Shown one piece after another: positions 38,286 to 46,710 of a stretch of 64,000 nucleotides of DNA. Position 1 is the stretch's first letter, and every line of letters begins with the position of its first letter. Under the pieces are notes generated by a model that ran no database searches, was not told the origin of the DNA, and was given only the letters and a program-made list of their open reading frames with translations. This DNA is from Streptomyces caniscabiei (lineage in GTDB: Bacteria; Actinomycetota; Actinomycetes; Streptomycetales; Streptomycetaceae): contig NZ_JABXWI010000002.1 in assembly GCF_014930365.1 (NCBI RefSeq), positions 582,108 through 646,107 of the forward strand, in the 5' to 3' direction. A program made the translations under genes and the position numbers.

Positions 38286-38341
38286 GTAGACACTGTCTAC
38301 CAGGGCGGGTAGACACTGTCTACTCGCCCTGGTAGACAGTG
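38286..38341. promoter_or_regulatory. Nested operator array and promoter of the tetR-MFS unit
   Basis: GTAGACACTGTCTAC, a perfect palindrome about a central base, occurs at 38286-38300 and 38309-38323. A third GTAGACAGTG starts at 38332. All three are 23 bp apart. In addition CACTGTCTACCAGGGCG (38291-38307) is exactly inverted at 38325-38341. TAGACA at 38310 and TAGACA at 38333 are 17 bases apart and can serve as -35 and -10, placing the start point at or near the tetR ATG (38345), so the mRNA may be leaderless. Confidence 0.75.
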
Positions 38342-38344
38342 CCC

Positions 38345-38923
38345 ATGAACGAACGCAACACGGGGCTGCGGTCCCGACTGATCGACGTCGGGGTCGAGTT
38401 GGTGACGGCGGAGGGGGTGCAGGCCCTGTCGCTGCGGGAGATCGCACGGCGGGCCGGGGTGTCGCACGGGGCGCCGCGCCGCTACTTCCCGACGCACCTG
38501 GAACTGCTGTCGGCCATCGCGCGCCGGGGGTTCGAGGAGCTGGCGGGCCGGGGGGTCGCGGCGCTCGGGGACGGCACGGCGGGCCCGCGGGAGCAGATCG
38601 CGACGCTGGGGCGCGTGTACCTGGACTTCGCGCTCACCAACCGGGGCATGCACGAGCTGATGTTCCGTCACGACCTGCTGGAGAGCAACGAACTGGGGTT
38701 GCGTGACGCCAGTCTCCCGATGTTCACGCTGCTGGAGGAGCTCGTCGGGCGGGCCCGGCCCGACGCCGACGCCCGGCTCGTCGCGGGCGCGCTGCTGGCG
38801 AACCTCTACGGCATCGCCCAGCTGTGGACCTGGGGCAGCCTCCAACTCATGACCGGCGCCGGCGACTTCACCCCGTTGCTGCGCACCGCGCTGGACGCGC
38901 ATCTGGGGAGCGAGCGCCGATGA
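38345..38923 (+). CDS. TetR-family transcriptional regulator of drug efflux
   Basis: A 192-aa repressor with HTH LSLREIARRAGVSHGAPRRYF near residues 32-52 and a helical C-terminal domain with a TetR_C-type segment (NRGMHELMFRHDLL, ALLANLYGIAQLW). ATG at 38345 directly follows the operator array with no Shine-Dalgarno sequence, suggesting leaderless translation and tight autoregulation. Its stop overlaps the MFS start (ATGA), so the efflux pump is translated with it. Confidence 0.92.
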   Translation: MNERNTGLRSRLIDVGVELVTAEGVQALSLREIARRAGVSHGAPRRYFPTHLELLSAIARRGFEELAGRGVAALGDGTAGPREQIATLGRVYLDFALTNRGMHELMFRHDLLESNELGLRDASLPMFTLLEELVGRARPDADARLVAGALLANLYGIAQLWTWGSLQLMTGAGDFTPLLRTALDAHLGSERR

Positions 38924-40380
38924 CGGCGCCCACGACGGAGGCCGGGGTCGACCGGCACGAGCCCGCGTCCGCGTCGCACCGCCGCGTCACCCTCGCGTGC
39001 AGTGTGCTCGGTGCCGTGCTGGTCGCACTCGACGGCACGGTGCTGACGATCGCCCAACCGTCCCTGCGGCGCGACCTGGACGCCTCCCTCACCGAGGTGC
39101 AGTGGACCAGCACCGGGTATCTGATCGCGGTGGCCGGGCTGTTGGTGTTCGCGGGGCGGCTGGGCGACCGGTTCGGGCATCGACGGGTGTTCGCCTGGGG
39201 GGTGTTGGGGTTCGGTGCGGCCTCCGCCGGGATCGGGTTCGCGCCCGGTGTGGGCTGGGTGATCGGGCTGCGGGTCGTCCAGGGCGTCTTCGGCGCGCTG
39301 CTCCAGCCCGCCACCCTCGGGATGCTGCGGGCCGCGTTCCCGCCCGAGCGGCTGGCGATGCCCATCGCGCTGCGGACCAGCGCCATCGGGGTGGCGGTGG
39401 CGGCCGGCCCGCTGGTCGGCGGTGTGCTCGTGGACCGGCTGGGCTGGCGGGCGGTGTTCTTCCTCAACGTCGTACCGGCGCTGGTCATGGGCCTGCTGGC
39501 GCTGGCGGCCCGTGCCCCGCTCGCACGGGGCACGACACGGGCGGAGCGCTCCCGGCTCGGCCTGCCCGGCGCGGCGCTGCTCGCGGTCGCCCTCGCGGCC
39601 CTCGTGCACACCCTGGTCGGGGTGCCGGAGCACGGCTGGACGGCCGCCGGCGTGCTCGGTCTGTCGGTCGCCGTCGGCGCGACCGCCCTCCTGGTCCGCC
39701 ATGAGCGGCGCACCCCGGATCCCCTGCTGCCGGCCGGCGTGCTGGGCTCAGGGCCCGTGCGCGCGGCGCTCGGGGTGCTGGTGGCAGCCTCCGCGGCGAT
39801 GCTGGGCGCGCTCTTCGTGTGCAGCTTCGTCCTCCAGGACGCGCTGGGCATGGATCCGCTGCGCACCAGCCTCGTCGCGCTGCCCGGCGGGGTGACGATG
39901 GTGCTCGGGGCGCCGCTGTCGGCCGTCCTGCTGCGCCGGTGGGGCGCCCGTCCGACGGCCCTCGCGGGGACCGTGCTGCTCACCGCCGGTGTGCTGACGC
40001 TGTCCCGGCTCGGCCCGGGGTCGTCCACGGTGCTGATCGGGGGCGGGTTCCTGCTGCTGGGGGCCGGTTTCGGCGCGCTGATGGTCACCGCGACCGCCGT
40101 CGTCGTCCGGCACGCGCCGCCGGAGGAGGCCGGGGTGGCGGGCGGGCTCCAGCAGACCGCGATGAACGTCGGCCCGACGCTCGGTGTGGCGGCCGCGACC
40201 ACGCTCATACCGCTCGGCACCGGCCCGGCGCTGCTGCTCCTGGCCGCGGTGGCCGCGCTGGGTGCGCCTCTCGCCCTGCGAATGCCCCGACCCGCCCGCC
40301 CCGCGAGGGATGGAACGCGATCGGTACGGAACGATGAAGACAAGAAGCGTGAAGGCCACGAGCACGATCGCGAGCCGTGA
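38920..40380 (+). CDS. MFS drug-efflux transporter, DHA2 (14-helix) type
   Basis: A 486-aa EmrB/QacA-like drug:H+ antiporter. Motifs: helix-1 VLVALDGTVLTIAQPSL, ASLTEVQWTSTGYLI, motif A GRLGDRFGHRRVF, and motif C-like AAGPLVGGVLVDRLGWR. Its ATG overlaps the tetR stop by four bases. The last part (MERDRYGTM region on another frame) runs close to the next gene, 25 bp away. Exports a toxic compound that presumably binds the TetR protein. Confidence 0.92.
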   Translation: MTAPTTEAGVDRHEPASASHRRVTLACSVLGAVLVALDGTVLTIAQPSLRRDLDASLTEVQWTSTGYLIAVAGLLVFAGRLGDRFGHRRVFAWGVLGFGAASAGIGFAPGVGWVIGLRVVQGVFGALLQPATLGMLRAAFPPERLAMPIALRTSAIGVAVAAGPLVGGVLVDRLGWRAVFFLNVVPALVMGLLALAARAPLARGTTRAERSRLGLPGAALLAVALAALVHTLVGVPEHGWTAAGVLGLSVAVGATALLVRHERRTPDPLLPAGVLGSGPVRAALGVLVAASAAMLGALFVCSFVLQDALGMDPLRTSLVALPGGVTMVLGAPLSAVLLRRWGARPTALAGTVLLTAGVLTLSRLGPGSSTVLIGGGFLLLGAGFGALMVTATAVVVRHAPPEEAGVAGGLQQTAMNVGPTLGVAAATTLIPLGTGPALLLLAAVAALGAPLALRMPRPARPARDGTRSVRNDEDKKREGHEHDREP

Positions 40381-40405
40381 CCCGGGCCACCGGAGGAGAA
40401 CCACC

Positions 40406-41644
40406 ATGGAACGACTGCGCCGAGAGGTCGAACCCCGCGAGGCCGGCCTCGACCCGAAGACCCTGGCCCGTCTGGACGAGTACCTCGCCCTCCAGGTCGA
40501 CGAGGGCCGCCTGCCCGGCTACCTCCTCTCCCTCGCCCGCGGCGGCCGCGTCGCCCATCTGACGACGTACGGTGCGCGCGACCGCGCGGCAGGGCTGCCC
40601 GTCGGGACGGACACGCTGTGGCGGGTGTACTCCATGACCAAGCCCGTCACGTCCGTGGCCGCGCTGATACTGGTCGAGGAGGGACGGCTGTCGCTCGACG
40701 ACCCGGTCTCCCGTCACCTCCCGGAGTTCGCCGAACCTCGTGTGTACGAGTCCGGTGAGGGCGCCGACGTCCGGACCCGCCCGGCCGAGCGGCCGCTCCT
40801 CGTCCGCCATCTGATGACCCACACCTCGGGCCTGACGTTCGGCTTCTACCACGACCACCCGGTGGACGCGCTCTACCGCGACGCCGGGCTGGAGAACTCG
40901 GTCCGGCCGGGCGCCACCCTCGCGCAGACGATCGCGGAGTACGCGCGCCTGCCCCTCCAGTTCGAGCCGGGCACCCAGTGGAACTACTCCGTCTCCACCA
41001 ACGTCCTCGGCCGGATCGTCGAGGTGGTGTCGGGGCAGGACCTCGACGTCTTCTTCGCCGAACGGATCCTCGGCCCGCTCGGCATGACCGACGCGGGCTT
41101 CCAGGTGACCCCCGAACAGGCGGAGCGGCTCGCGGAGTTGTACGGGGAGCAGGAGGACGGCTCGATCGCGCCCGTGCCCGGTCTGCCGGTGCGCGGCCGG
41201 CCGCGCTTCCTGTCCGGCAGCGGCGGGATGGTCGCCACCGCCCGGGACTACCACCGGTTCGCCGAGTTCCTGCGACGGCGCGGGGAACTCGACGGCGTAC
41301 GGCTGCTGTCACCCGGGTCCGTCGAGATGATGACCACCAACCAGCTGCCGGGCGGTGTCGACATCCATACGTACGGCAGCGCGTTCCACCGGCAGCCGGG
41401 CAATGTGGGCGTCGGTTTCGGGCTGGGAGTGTCCGTCGTCATCGACCCCTCGGTGACCGAGACCCCGTCGTCCTCGGGCACGTTCGGCTGGACCGGGGCC
41501 GCGACGACGATCTTCTGGGTGGATCCCCGGCGGGACCTGACGGTGCAGTTCATGACCCAGGTGCGGCGGCGGTCGTCGTTCTCGGTGTATCCCGACCTGA
41601 AGCGGTTGGTGCACGAGGCGGTGATCCGGGCGGACCTCCCGTAG
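40406..41644 (+). CDS. Serine hydrolase, beta-lactamase/class C esterase type
   Basis: A 412-aa protein with the nucleophile motif SMTK in WRVYSMTKPVTSVAAL, Tyr motif in WNYSVSTNVLGRIVE, and HTSGLTFGF typical of esterase-type PBP-fold enzymes. No signal peptide, so probably cytoplasmic. ATG at 40406 follows GGAGGAG. It lies 25 bp after the efflux gene and may be in the same transcript. It might hydrolyse the exported compound, but no sequence evidence fixes the substrate. Confidence 0.9.
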   Translation: MERLRREVEPREAGLDPKTLARLDEYLALQVDEGRLPGYLLSLARGGRVAHLTTYGARDRAAGLPVGTDTLWRVYSMTKPVTSVAALILVEEGRLSLDDPVSRHLPEFAEPRVYESGEGADVRTRPAERPLLVRHLMTHTSGLTFGFYHDHPVDALYRDAGLENSVRPGATLAQTIAEYARLPLQFEPGTQWNYSVSTNVLGRIVEVVSGQDLDVFFAERILGPLGMTDAGFQVTPEQAERLAELYGEQEDGSIAPVPGLPVRGRPRFLSGSGGMVATARDYHRFAEFLRRRGELDGVRLLSPGSVEMMTTNQLPGGVDIHTYGSAFHRQPGNVGVGFGLGVSVVIDPSVTETPSSSGTFGWTGAATTIFWVDPRRDLTVQFMTQVRRRSSFSVYPDLKRLVHEAVIRADLP

Positions 41645-41649
41645 GCCTG

Positions 41650-42312
41650 TCACTCGCTCTCGCGCGCGGCGGGCGGCGCGGCGGCCTCCCAGACGAAGCC
41701 GTCCGGGTCGGTGAAGGACTCGGTGGTGCTGCCGAGGACGACGCGGTGCGAGCCGGTGCCGTCGGCGGGGACGCCGAGGTCCTTGGCCAGCCCGCGGCGC
41801 TTGTACAGCGCCAGCTTGACGGGGTTCGACCGGCCGGGGGCGAACTCGGCGTACTTGCCGCCGAAGCTCTTGGCCACGGTCAGGCCCCGGCCCACGTAGA
41901 ACTGCTTGGTGGCCTTGACGTCCTCGACGCCGAGCAGCAGGACGACCTCGTCGATCTCGCGGGTGGCGGGGCCGGTGTCCTTCTTCGCCGAGGTCGCGAT
42001 CTTCCAGATCGTGCCGTCCGGGGCCCGGACGACGCCGCCGTAACCCCACATCGACTTCGTGGCGGGCTTCAGCACCTCGGCGCCGGCGCCCACGGCGGCG
42101 GCGACGAAGCCGTCGACGGTGGCCGGTCCGGACACCGTGAGCGCCAGGGTGAAGCCGCGGAAGCCGGCCGAGGGCGCCGCGGACGGCCGCAGGCGAAGGT
42201 ACGTGTCGACGCCGAAGGCGCCGTAGAAGCGGTGGGCGGCCTCGGGGTCGGCCACCTCGAGGGTGACGGACGCGAGGTCGGTGCGGGCCGTGGTGGAGGT
42301 GGTGGTTGCCAT
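41650..42312 (-). CDS. VOC-superfamily (glyoxalase/bleomycin-resistance type) protein
   Basis: A 220-aa protein with two VOC modules (SVTLEVADPEAAHRFYGAFG and DEVVLLLGVEDVKATKQFYVGRGL, each followed by a partner strand ending PDGTIWKIA or DPDGFVWEAA). ATG at 42312. It is 147 bp downstream of the saccharopine genes on the same strand. No specific enzyme recognised; VOC proteins are lyases, dioxygenases or binding proteins. Confidence 0.87.
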   Translation of the reverse strand: MATTTSTTARTDLASVTLEVADPEAAHRFYGAFGVDTYLRLRPSAAPSAGFRGFTLALTVSGPATVDGFVAAAVGAGAEVLKPATKSMWGYGGVVRAPDGTIWKIATSAKKDTGPATREIDEVVLLLGVEDVKATKQFYVGRGLTVAKSFGGKYAEFAPGRSNPVKLALYKRRGLAKDLGVPADGTGSHRVVLGSTTESFTDPDGFVWEAAAPPAARESE

Positions 42313-42400
42313 GTCCCTCACGCTAGGGGCTGGACGGTGGCCGGGCTTCTCGAATCCTGACCGGTCTCGCCACATGCTCGACCACGCACGCGCCGAGCGC

Positions 42401-42437
42401 GGCCGGGTCGACGCCGCCGACCCGGCCCGGCGGCGTC
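42401..42437. other. Interleaved perfect stems: pseudoknot or alternative hairpins
   Basis: GGCCGGGTC (42401-42409) pairs with 42419-42427, and GACGCCGCC (42410-42418) pairs with 42429-42437, both 9 bp and perfect, in an A-B-A'-B' order. The two hairpins exclude one another unless they form an H-type pseudoknot. Located between the saccharopine genes and the VOC gene; could be an attenuator or processing site. Confidence 0.55.
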
Positions 42438-42459
42438 CCTTCCACCGTGATCCGCCTCG

Positions 42460-43599
42460 CTAGGTGAACTCCACACCCGTCGCGGCCAGTTCGGCCAGCC
42501 AGGCCCGTGCCCGCTCGCCCGTCTCCGCCGCGCGGCTGAGGCCCGCCGGCAGTGAGCCGTCCAGGATGTGTCCCACCCCGAGGGCGAGGGGGCGGGACAC
42601 CAGGCGGGCCATCGCGCTCTCCTCCTCGGTGCCGACGGCGTCGAGGTGGTGGCGGCCGGACCACTCCTCGCCCGTCCCGGTGCGCACGTCGAGGGAGACG
42701 GCGAGGACGACCCGGTCGCGGTCGGCGTCGGTGGTCGGGTGACGCGCGGCCAGTTCGCGGGCCAGCTCCGCGATGCGCCGGTCGTCGCCGCGTTCGAGTT
42801 CCGCGAAGACCGGGGCCCATGCGGTGAGCCAGCCGTCGAGTCGGAGGGTGCCGCGGACGAACGTCCTCGGTGTCCAGGCCGGCGGCAGGCCGTACTGGGC
42901 GACGAAGGGGACGCTGTCGCGGTTGGGGTAGGCCTCGAAGGTCTCGCCGTCGACGACATGGGCGCGGGTGGCCGTCCAGGGGCGGTCGGCCGTCGTCACG
43001 GCACCGTCCTCGATGTAGCGGGCCGGTGCGCGCAGGGCGCCCAGGACGCCGGCCGGGGCCCAGCTGAAGCGGTAGCGGAAGTCGTTGGGGACGGCCGGGA
43101 CACCGCCGCAGTACGAGGTGAGGGTGTAGTCGGCGGGGGTCTCCGGGCCGATCTCCCGGGTGGCCCGGTCGATCAGGCTGTGCGCGAAGAGGTGGTCCAC
43201 GCCCGGGTCCAGGCCGGCCTCGGTGAGGACGGTGACACCCGCCGCCGCGGCCGCCGGGACCTGTTCGAGGACCGCGTCGGAGACATAGCTGGAGCAGGCG
43301 AAGTGGGCCCGCGCCCCGACGCAGGCGCCGAGCAGCGGGGCGTGGTCCGGCGCCGGGAGCATGGAGACCACGACGTCTCCCGGCGCGAGGTCCGCCGCGA
43401 GCGCGGGCAGCGTGTACGCGCGGGGCTCGGCCCGGCCCGTCAGACCGCGCGCGGCCAGCGCCCGCTCGGCGCGTTCCTCGGTGCGGTGCCACAGCCGGAC
43501 CCGGGCGGCGGTGTCGCACAGCGCCGCCAGGCCGCTGCCCGTGGACAGGCCGGCACCGACCCAGTGGACGGTGCCGCTCGCGGGGACCACCTCGGTCAT
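42460..43599 (-). CDS. Saccharopine dehydrogenase family protein (glutamate-forming LYS9-like)
   Basis: A 379-aa Rossmann protein: VHWVGAGLSTGSGLAALCD at the start, then DVVVSMLPAPDHAPLLGACV and TVLTEAGLDPGVDHLFAHSLID, the last typical of saccharopine reductase/dehydrogenase (the GLDPGxDH motif), and SYCGGVPAVPNDFRYRFSWAP (in part). ATG at 43599, 7 bp after the LYS1-like gene. The paired genes would interconvert lysine, saccharopine and aminoadipate semialdehyde. Confidence 0.88.
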   Translation of the reverse strand: MTEVVPASGTVHWVGAGLSTGSGLAALCDTAARVRLWHRTEERAERALAARGLTGRAEPRAYTLPALAADLAPGDVVVSMLPAPDHAPLLGACVGARAHFACSSYVSDAVLEQVPAAAAAGVTVLTEAGLDPGVDHLFAHSLIDRATREIGPETPADYTLTSYCGGVPAVPNDFRYRFSWAPAGVLGALRAPARYIEDGAVTTADRPWTATRAHVVDGETFEAYPNRDSVPFVAQYGLPPAWTPRTFVRGTLRLDGWLTAWAPVFAELERGDDRRIAELARELAARHPTTDADRDRVVLAVSLDVRTGTGEEWSGRHHLDAVGTEEESAMARLVSRPLALGVGHILDGSLPAGLSRAAETGERARAWLAELAATGVEFT

Positions 43600-43606
43600 C
43601 GGGCAA

Positions 43607-44647
43607 CTACCCTTCTGTGAGGTCCAGTTCGTCGCTCGCCCGCCGGAACCGGTCGAGGCAGCGCCCCCATGCCCCACCCGTCTCGAAGTCCAGCAGCTGC
43701 GGCAGCAGCGCGGCCGAGAAGTCGGTGCTCGCCTCGCGGGGCAGCAGGGAGGGCAGGTTGTCGATGGCGATGAGATCGAGCGGGGGGTGTTCGCGCAGCC
43801 GCCGTACCGGGGCGTCCCACTCGGTGGTCGTGTCGTAGACGGGCAGGACGTTCATGGGTGAGCCGACGTCGACCGTGACGTCCGAGAGGGTGCGGAGCCG
43901 GCGGTCCGGGTCGTCGAGGTCCTTGTCCGTCAGGAACGGCGGGACCGGGCTGGTCGTCAGGACGGTGTTGACCATCAACTCGTGTGCCAGCAGGGCCGGT
44001 CGGTCCAGGTCACGGGTCTCTGCCAGGTCCCAGCAGGTCGGCTCGACGCCCGCCTCGCCGAGCGCGACGCGCGCGCCCCGGCCGCTGCGGCCCAGGGCGC
44101 CGATCACCAGCGCGGTCAAGTCCCCCCGGGAGGCCCGGAGTTCGGCCTCCATGTCCTCCTTGGTCGTGGGGACGAGCGGGGCCCGCAGCGCGCCCCGGTG
44201 GTGCAGCACGGCGAGGGCCGCGCCCAGATAGCCCGCCCAGAAGCCGAAGGCGGCGAGCCTGCGGCCCTGGTCGTCCTCCAGGTACTCCAGGTCGAGCAGC
44301 GCCCCGCCCCCGGCCGCGAACCTGCGCAGCAGCGCCTCGGCGCCGGGCTGCCCCTTGTAGGCGTGCCCGAAGAAGATATGACGGTGCGTCAACTGAGCGG
44401 GGGTGTCCGGCAGTTCCTTGAGACCGACGATCACCGCGCGCGCCGATGCCGAGACCCACGAGCCCGGGTCGGCGATCTGACAGCCGGCCTGCTCGTACTC
44501 CTCCCCGGGGAAGATCCGCTGCGGCGAGTCCTCGACGGTGATCCGTACGCCGCTCTCGACGAGCCGCCTGGCGTCGGACGGCACGATCGGGGTGCGGCGT
44601 TCGGTGGTGCGGGTCTCGTGGCGCAGCCACAGGTGGAGATCGGTCAT
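43607..44647 (-). CDS. Saccharopine dehydrogenase, lysine-forming (LYS1-like)
   Basis: A 346-aa enzyme strikingly like yeast Lys1: LWLRHETRTTERRTPIVP, VEDSPQRIFPGEEYEQAG, VIVGLKELPDT, FFGHAYKGQPG and DLEYLEDDQGRRLAAFGFWAG. It joins or splits lysine and 2-oxoglutarate as saccharopine. Its ATG overlaps the stop of the FAD oxidoreductase gene (ATGA), and the LYS9-like gene follows. A complete fungal-type pair in a Streptomyces is notable; direction (lysine breakdown) is inferred. Confidence 0.9.
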   Translation of the reverse strand: MTDLHLWLRHETRTTERRTPIVPSDARRLVESGVRITVEDSPQRIFPGEEYEQAGCQIADPGSWVSASARAVIVGLKELPDTPAQLTHRHIFFGHAYKGQPGAEALLRRFAAGGGALLDLEYLEDDQGRRLAAFGFWAGYLGAALAVLHHRGALRAPLVPTTKEDMEAELRASRGDLTALVIGALGRSGRGARVALGEAGVEPTCWDLAETRDLDRPALLAHELMVNTVLTTSPVPPFLTDKDLDDPDRRLRTLSDVTVDVGSPMNVLPVYDTTTEWDAPVRRLREHPPLDLIAIDNLPSLLPREASTDFSAALLPQLLDFETGGAWGRCLDRFRRASDELDLTEG

Positions 44648-45789
44648 ACGAGGTTGGCCTCCGGGCGCAGCGCGTCGGCCGTGAACCGGTCGACGTTCAA
44701 GGGGCTGATGTCGACGAAGGGTACGCGGCCCAGATACAGGTCGCGGACCACCTCGCCGACCGCCGGGCCCTGGAGGAACCCGTGGCCGGAGAACCCGGTC
44801 GCGTAGAGGAAGCGGGAGCAGGAACCGGCCTCGCCGATCAGGGCGTTGTGGTCCGGTGTGATCTCGTACAGGCCCGCCCAGCCGCCCGTGCGGCGCAGGT
44901 CGAGCAGGGCGGGGGCGCGGCGCTCCATGGCCTCGTACAGGCGGGGGATCCAGCGGTCGTGGGTGTCGGTGGCGAAGCCGGGCCGTTCGTCGGGGTCGGA
45001 CATGCCGACGAGGAGGCCGGGGCCCTCGGTGTGGAAGTAGAGGCTGCTGGTGAAGTCGATCGTCATGGGGAGGTTCGGCGGGAGGCCGGGGACCGGTTCG
45101 GTGACGGCGATCTGGCGGCGCAGGGGCTCCACGGGGAGGTCGACGCCGGCCATGGCGCCGACGGAGCGGGACCAGGCGCCGGCCGCGCAGACGACCGTGT
45201 CGGTGACGATCCGCCCCTTGCTCGTGACCACCGCGGTGATCGTGTCCCGCCAGGTCTCGATGCCGAGGACCTCGCAGTTGCGCAGCACGGTCGCGCCGTG
45301 GCGGCGGGCCCCGGCGGCGTAGCCGTACACGACGGACTCGGGGGTGCAGTGTCCGTCGTCGGGCGAGAACGCGGCGGCCAGCAGGCCCTCGGTGGAGATC
45401 AGCGGGGAGAGCCGCCGGGCCTCTTCGGGGTCCACCATGCGGCTGGGCACACCCAGGTCGTTCTGGAGCTGGACGCCCGCCTCGAACTGGGCGACCTCGG
45501 CGGGGGTCGTCAGGAGGAAGAGGTAGCCGACGCGGTGCAGGCCGATGTCGTGGCCCAGTTCCTGCCGGAAGCGGCCGAACGCCTCCAGGCTGCGGGCGCC
45601 GAGCTGGATGTTGAGTTCGTCGGAGAACTGCGCGCGGACCCCGCCGGCGGCCCTCGCGGTCGATCCGGAGGCCAGTTCGTCGCGTTCGACGAGGACGACG
45701 TCGTCCACTCCGGCGGCGGCCAGGTGATAGGCGATGCTCGTCCCGATGACTCCCCCGCCGATGACGACGACCCGTGCGCTGCGGATCAC
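44644..45789 (-). CDS. FAD-dependent amino acid oxidoreductase (DAO/sarcosine-oxidase type)
   Basis: A 381-aa flavoprotein with the dinucleotide motif VVIGGGVIGTSIAYHLAAAG, SGSTARAAGGVRAQFSDEL and the C-terminal FAD segment EITPDHNALIGEAG ... FLYATGFSGHGFLQGPAVGEVV. GTG at 45789. It is the first gene of the saccharopine operon and overlaps the LYS1-like gene. A role as saccharopine, pipecolate or other lysine-derived secondary amine oxidase fits the context, but the substrate cannot be read from sequence. Confidence 0.88.
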   Translation of the reverse strand: MIRSARVVVIGGGVIGTSIAYHLAAAGVDDVVLVERDELASGSTARAAGGVRAQFSDELNIQLGARSLEAFGRFRQELGHDIGLHRVGYLFLLTTPAEVAQFEAGVQLQNDLGVPSRMVDPEEARRLSPLISTEGLLAAAFSPDDGHCTPESVVYGYAAGARRHGATVLRNCEVLGIETWRDTITAVVTSKGRIVTDTVVCAAGAWSRSVGAMAGVDLPVEPLRRQIAVTEPVPGLPPNLPMTIDFTSSLYFHTEGPGLLVGMSDPDERPGFATDTHDRWIPRLYEAMERRAPALLDLRRTGGWAGLYEITPDHNALIGEAGSCSRFLYATGFSGHGFLQGPAVGEVVRDLYLGRVPFVDISPLNVDRFTADALRPEANLV

Positions 45790-45972
45790 GAACGCTCCCT
45801 TCGACCGACCGTGGTCGTGATGCCCGACGGAGTCAGGTCTTCCACCCGGGGCGAACGTTCATGCGGGGCGCCCGGGCACTTGCTCGAAGGGGCAGCGCGC
45901 GGGCCTCCGGGCGGGCGCGGCGGCCGGTGTCCGAAGTCTCCTCCGAGGCGGCCGCCGCGCGGACCCCGGCGC

Positions 45973-46632
45973 TCAGGACGAGTGGACCACCGCGTCCAGG
46001 TGCGGCAGGTAGTGGTCGAGCCGCTCGCGCTTGGTGCGCAGGTAGGTGATGTTGTCCTCGCACGGGGTGATGAGCAGCGGCACCTGCTCGGCGATCTCGA
46101 TGCCGTGGCGCAGCAGGGCCTCCCGCTTGCGCGGGTTGTTCGACATCAGCCGGACCGACCGGACGCCGAGGTCGTGCAGCATCTCGGCCGCCACCCGGTA
46201 GTCGCGGGCGTCCACCGGCAGCCCGAGGGCGAGGTTGGCCTCGACGGTGTCCAGGCCCTCCGACTGGAGCTTCATCGCCTGGAGCTTGGCGAGCAGGCCG
46301 ATCCCGCGGCCCTCGTGACCGCGCAGGTACACGAGAACGCCCCGCCCCTCGGCGACTATCGCGCGCAGCGCGCTGTCGAGCTGCTCGCCGCATTCGCAGT
46401 GCTGCGAGCCGAACGCGTCACCGGTCAGGCACTCCGAGTGCAGCCGGATGAGAATTTCCTCACCACCGCTGATGTCGCCGTACACGAGTGCCACTTGTTC
46501 TTCGCCGCGGTCCTGGTCGAGATAACCTACGGCCTCGAAGTCGCCGTAGGTCGTGGGGAGGGGGGCGTTCACCACACGTACGGCGCCGGAGGACTGGGCA
46601 TTCGTGCCGAGTACACCAACATTTTCTGTCAT
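45973..46632 (-). CDS. ribA: GTP cyclohydrolase II paralogue with Met in place of the catalytic Tyr
   Basis: A 219-aa RibA-type enzyme opening the imidazole ring of GTP. Zinc ligands are Cys68, Cys79 and Cys81 in HSECLTGDAFGSQHCECG; the GTP-binding RGHEGRGIGLL and Arg-containing LMSNNPRK are present. Aligning with E. coli RibA, the catalytic Tyr105 (KIRAY) corresponds to Met120 here (KLQAM). In S. coelicolor SCO6655, as I recall the published work, this Met goes with a formylated pyrimidine (FAPy) product. No RibB domain and no rib operon nearby. Divergent from a creatininase gene 78 bp away. Confidence 0.92.
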   Translation of the reverse strand: MTENVGVLGTNAQSSGAVRVVNAPLPTTYGDFEAVGYLDQDRGEEQVALVYGDISGGEEILIRLHSECLTGDAFGSQHCECGEQLDSALRAIVAEGRGVLVYLRGHEGRGIGLLAKLQAMKLQSEGLDTVEANLALGLPVDARDYRVAAEMLHDLGVRSVRLMSNNPRKREALLRHGIEIAEQVPLLITPCEDNITYLRTKRERLDHYLPHLDAVVHSS

Positions 46633-46710
46633 GATCTGGTTCCTATCTGGTGAGTCCTGACGTCATGCGAAAATGACGGAGCATCAGCAGAGACGAAAGG
46701 CCGTGAAAAG

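Noticed and set aside
41279..41300. Third copy of the GCGCGGGGAAC dispersed repeat
   Set aside because: Only the short core matches and it lies inside a normal coding region.
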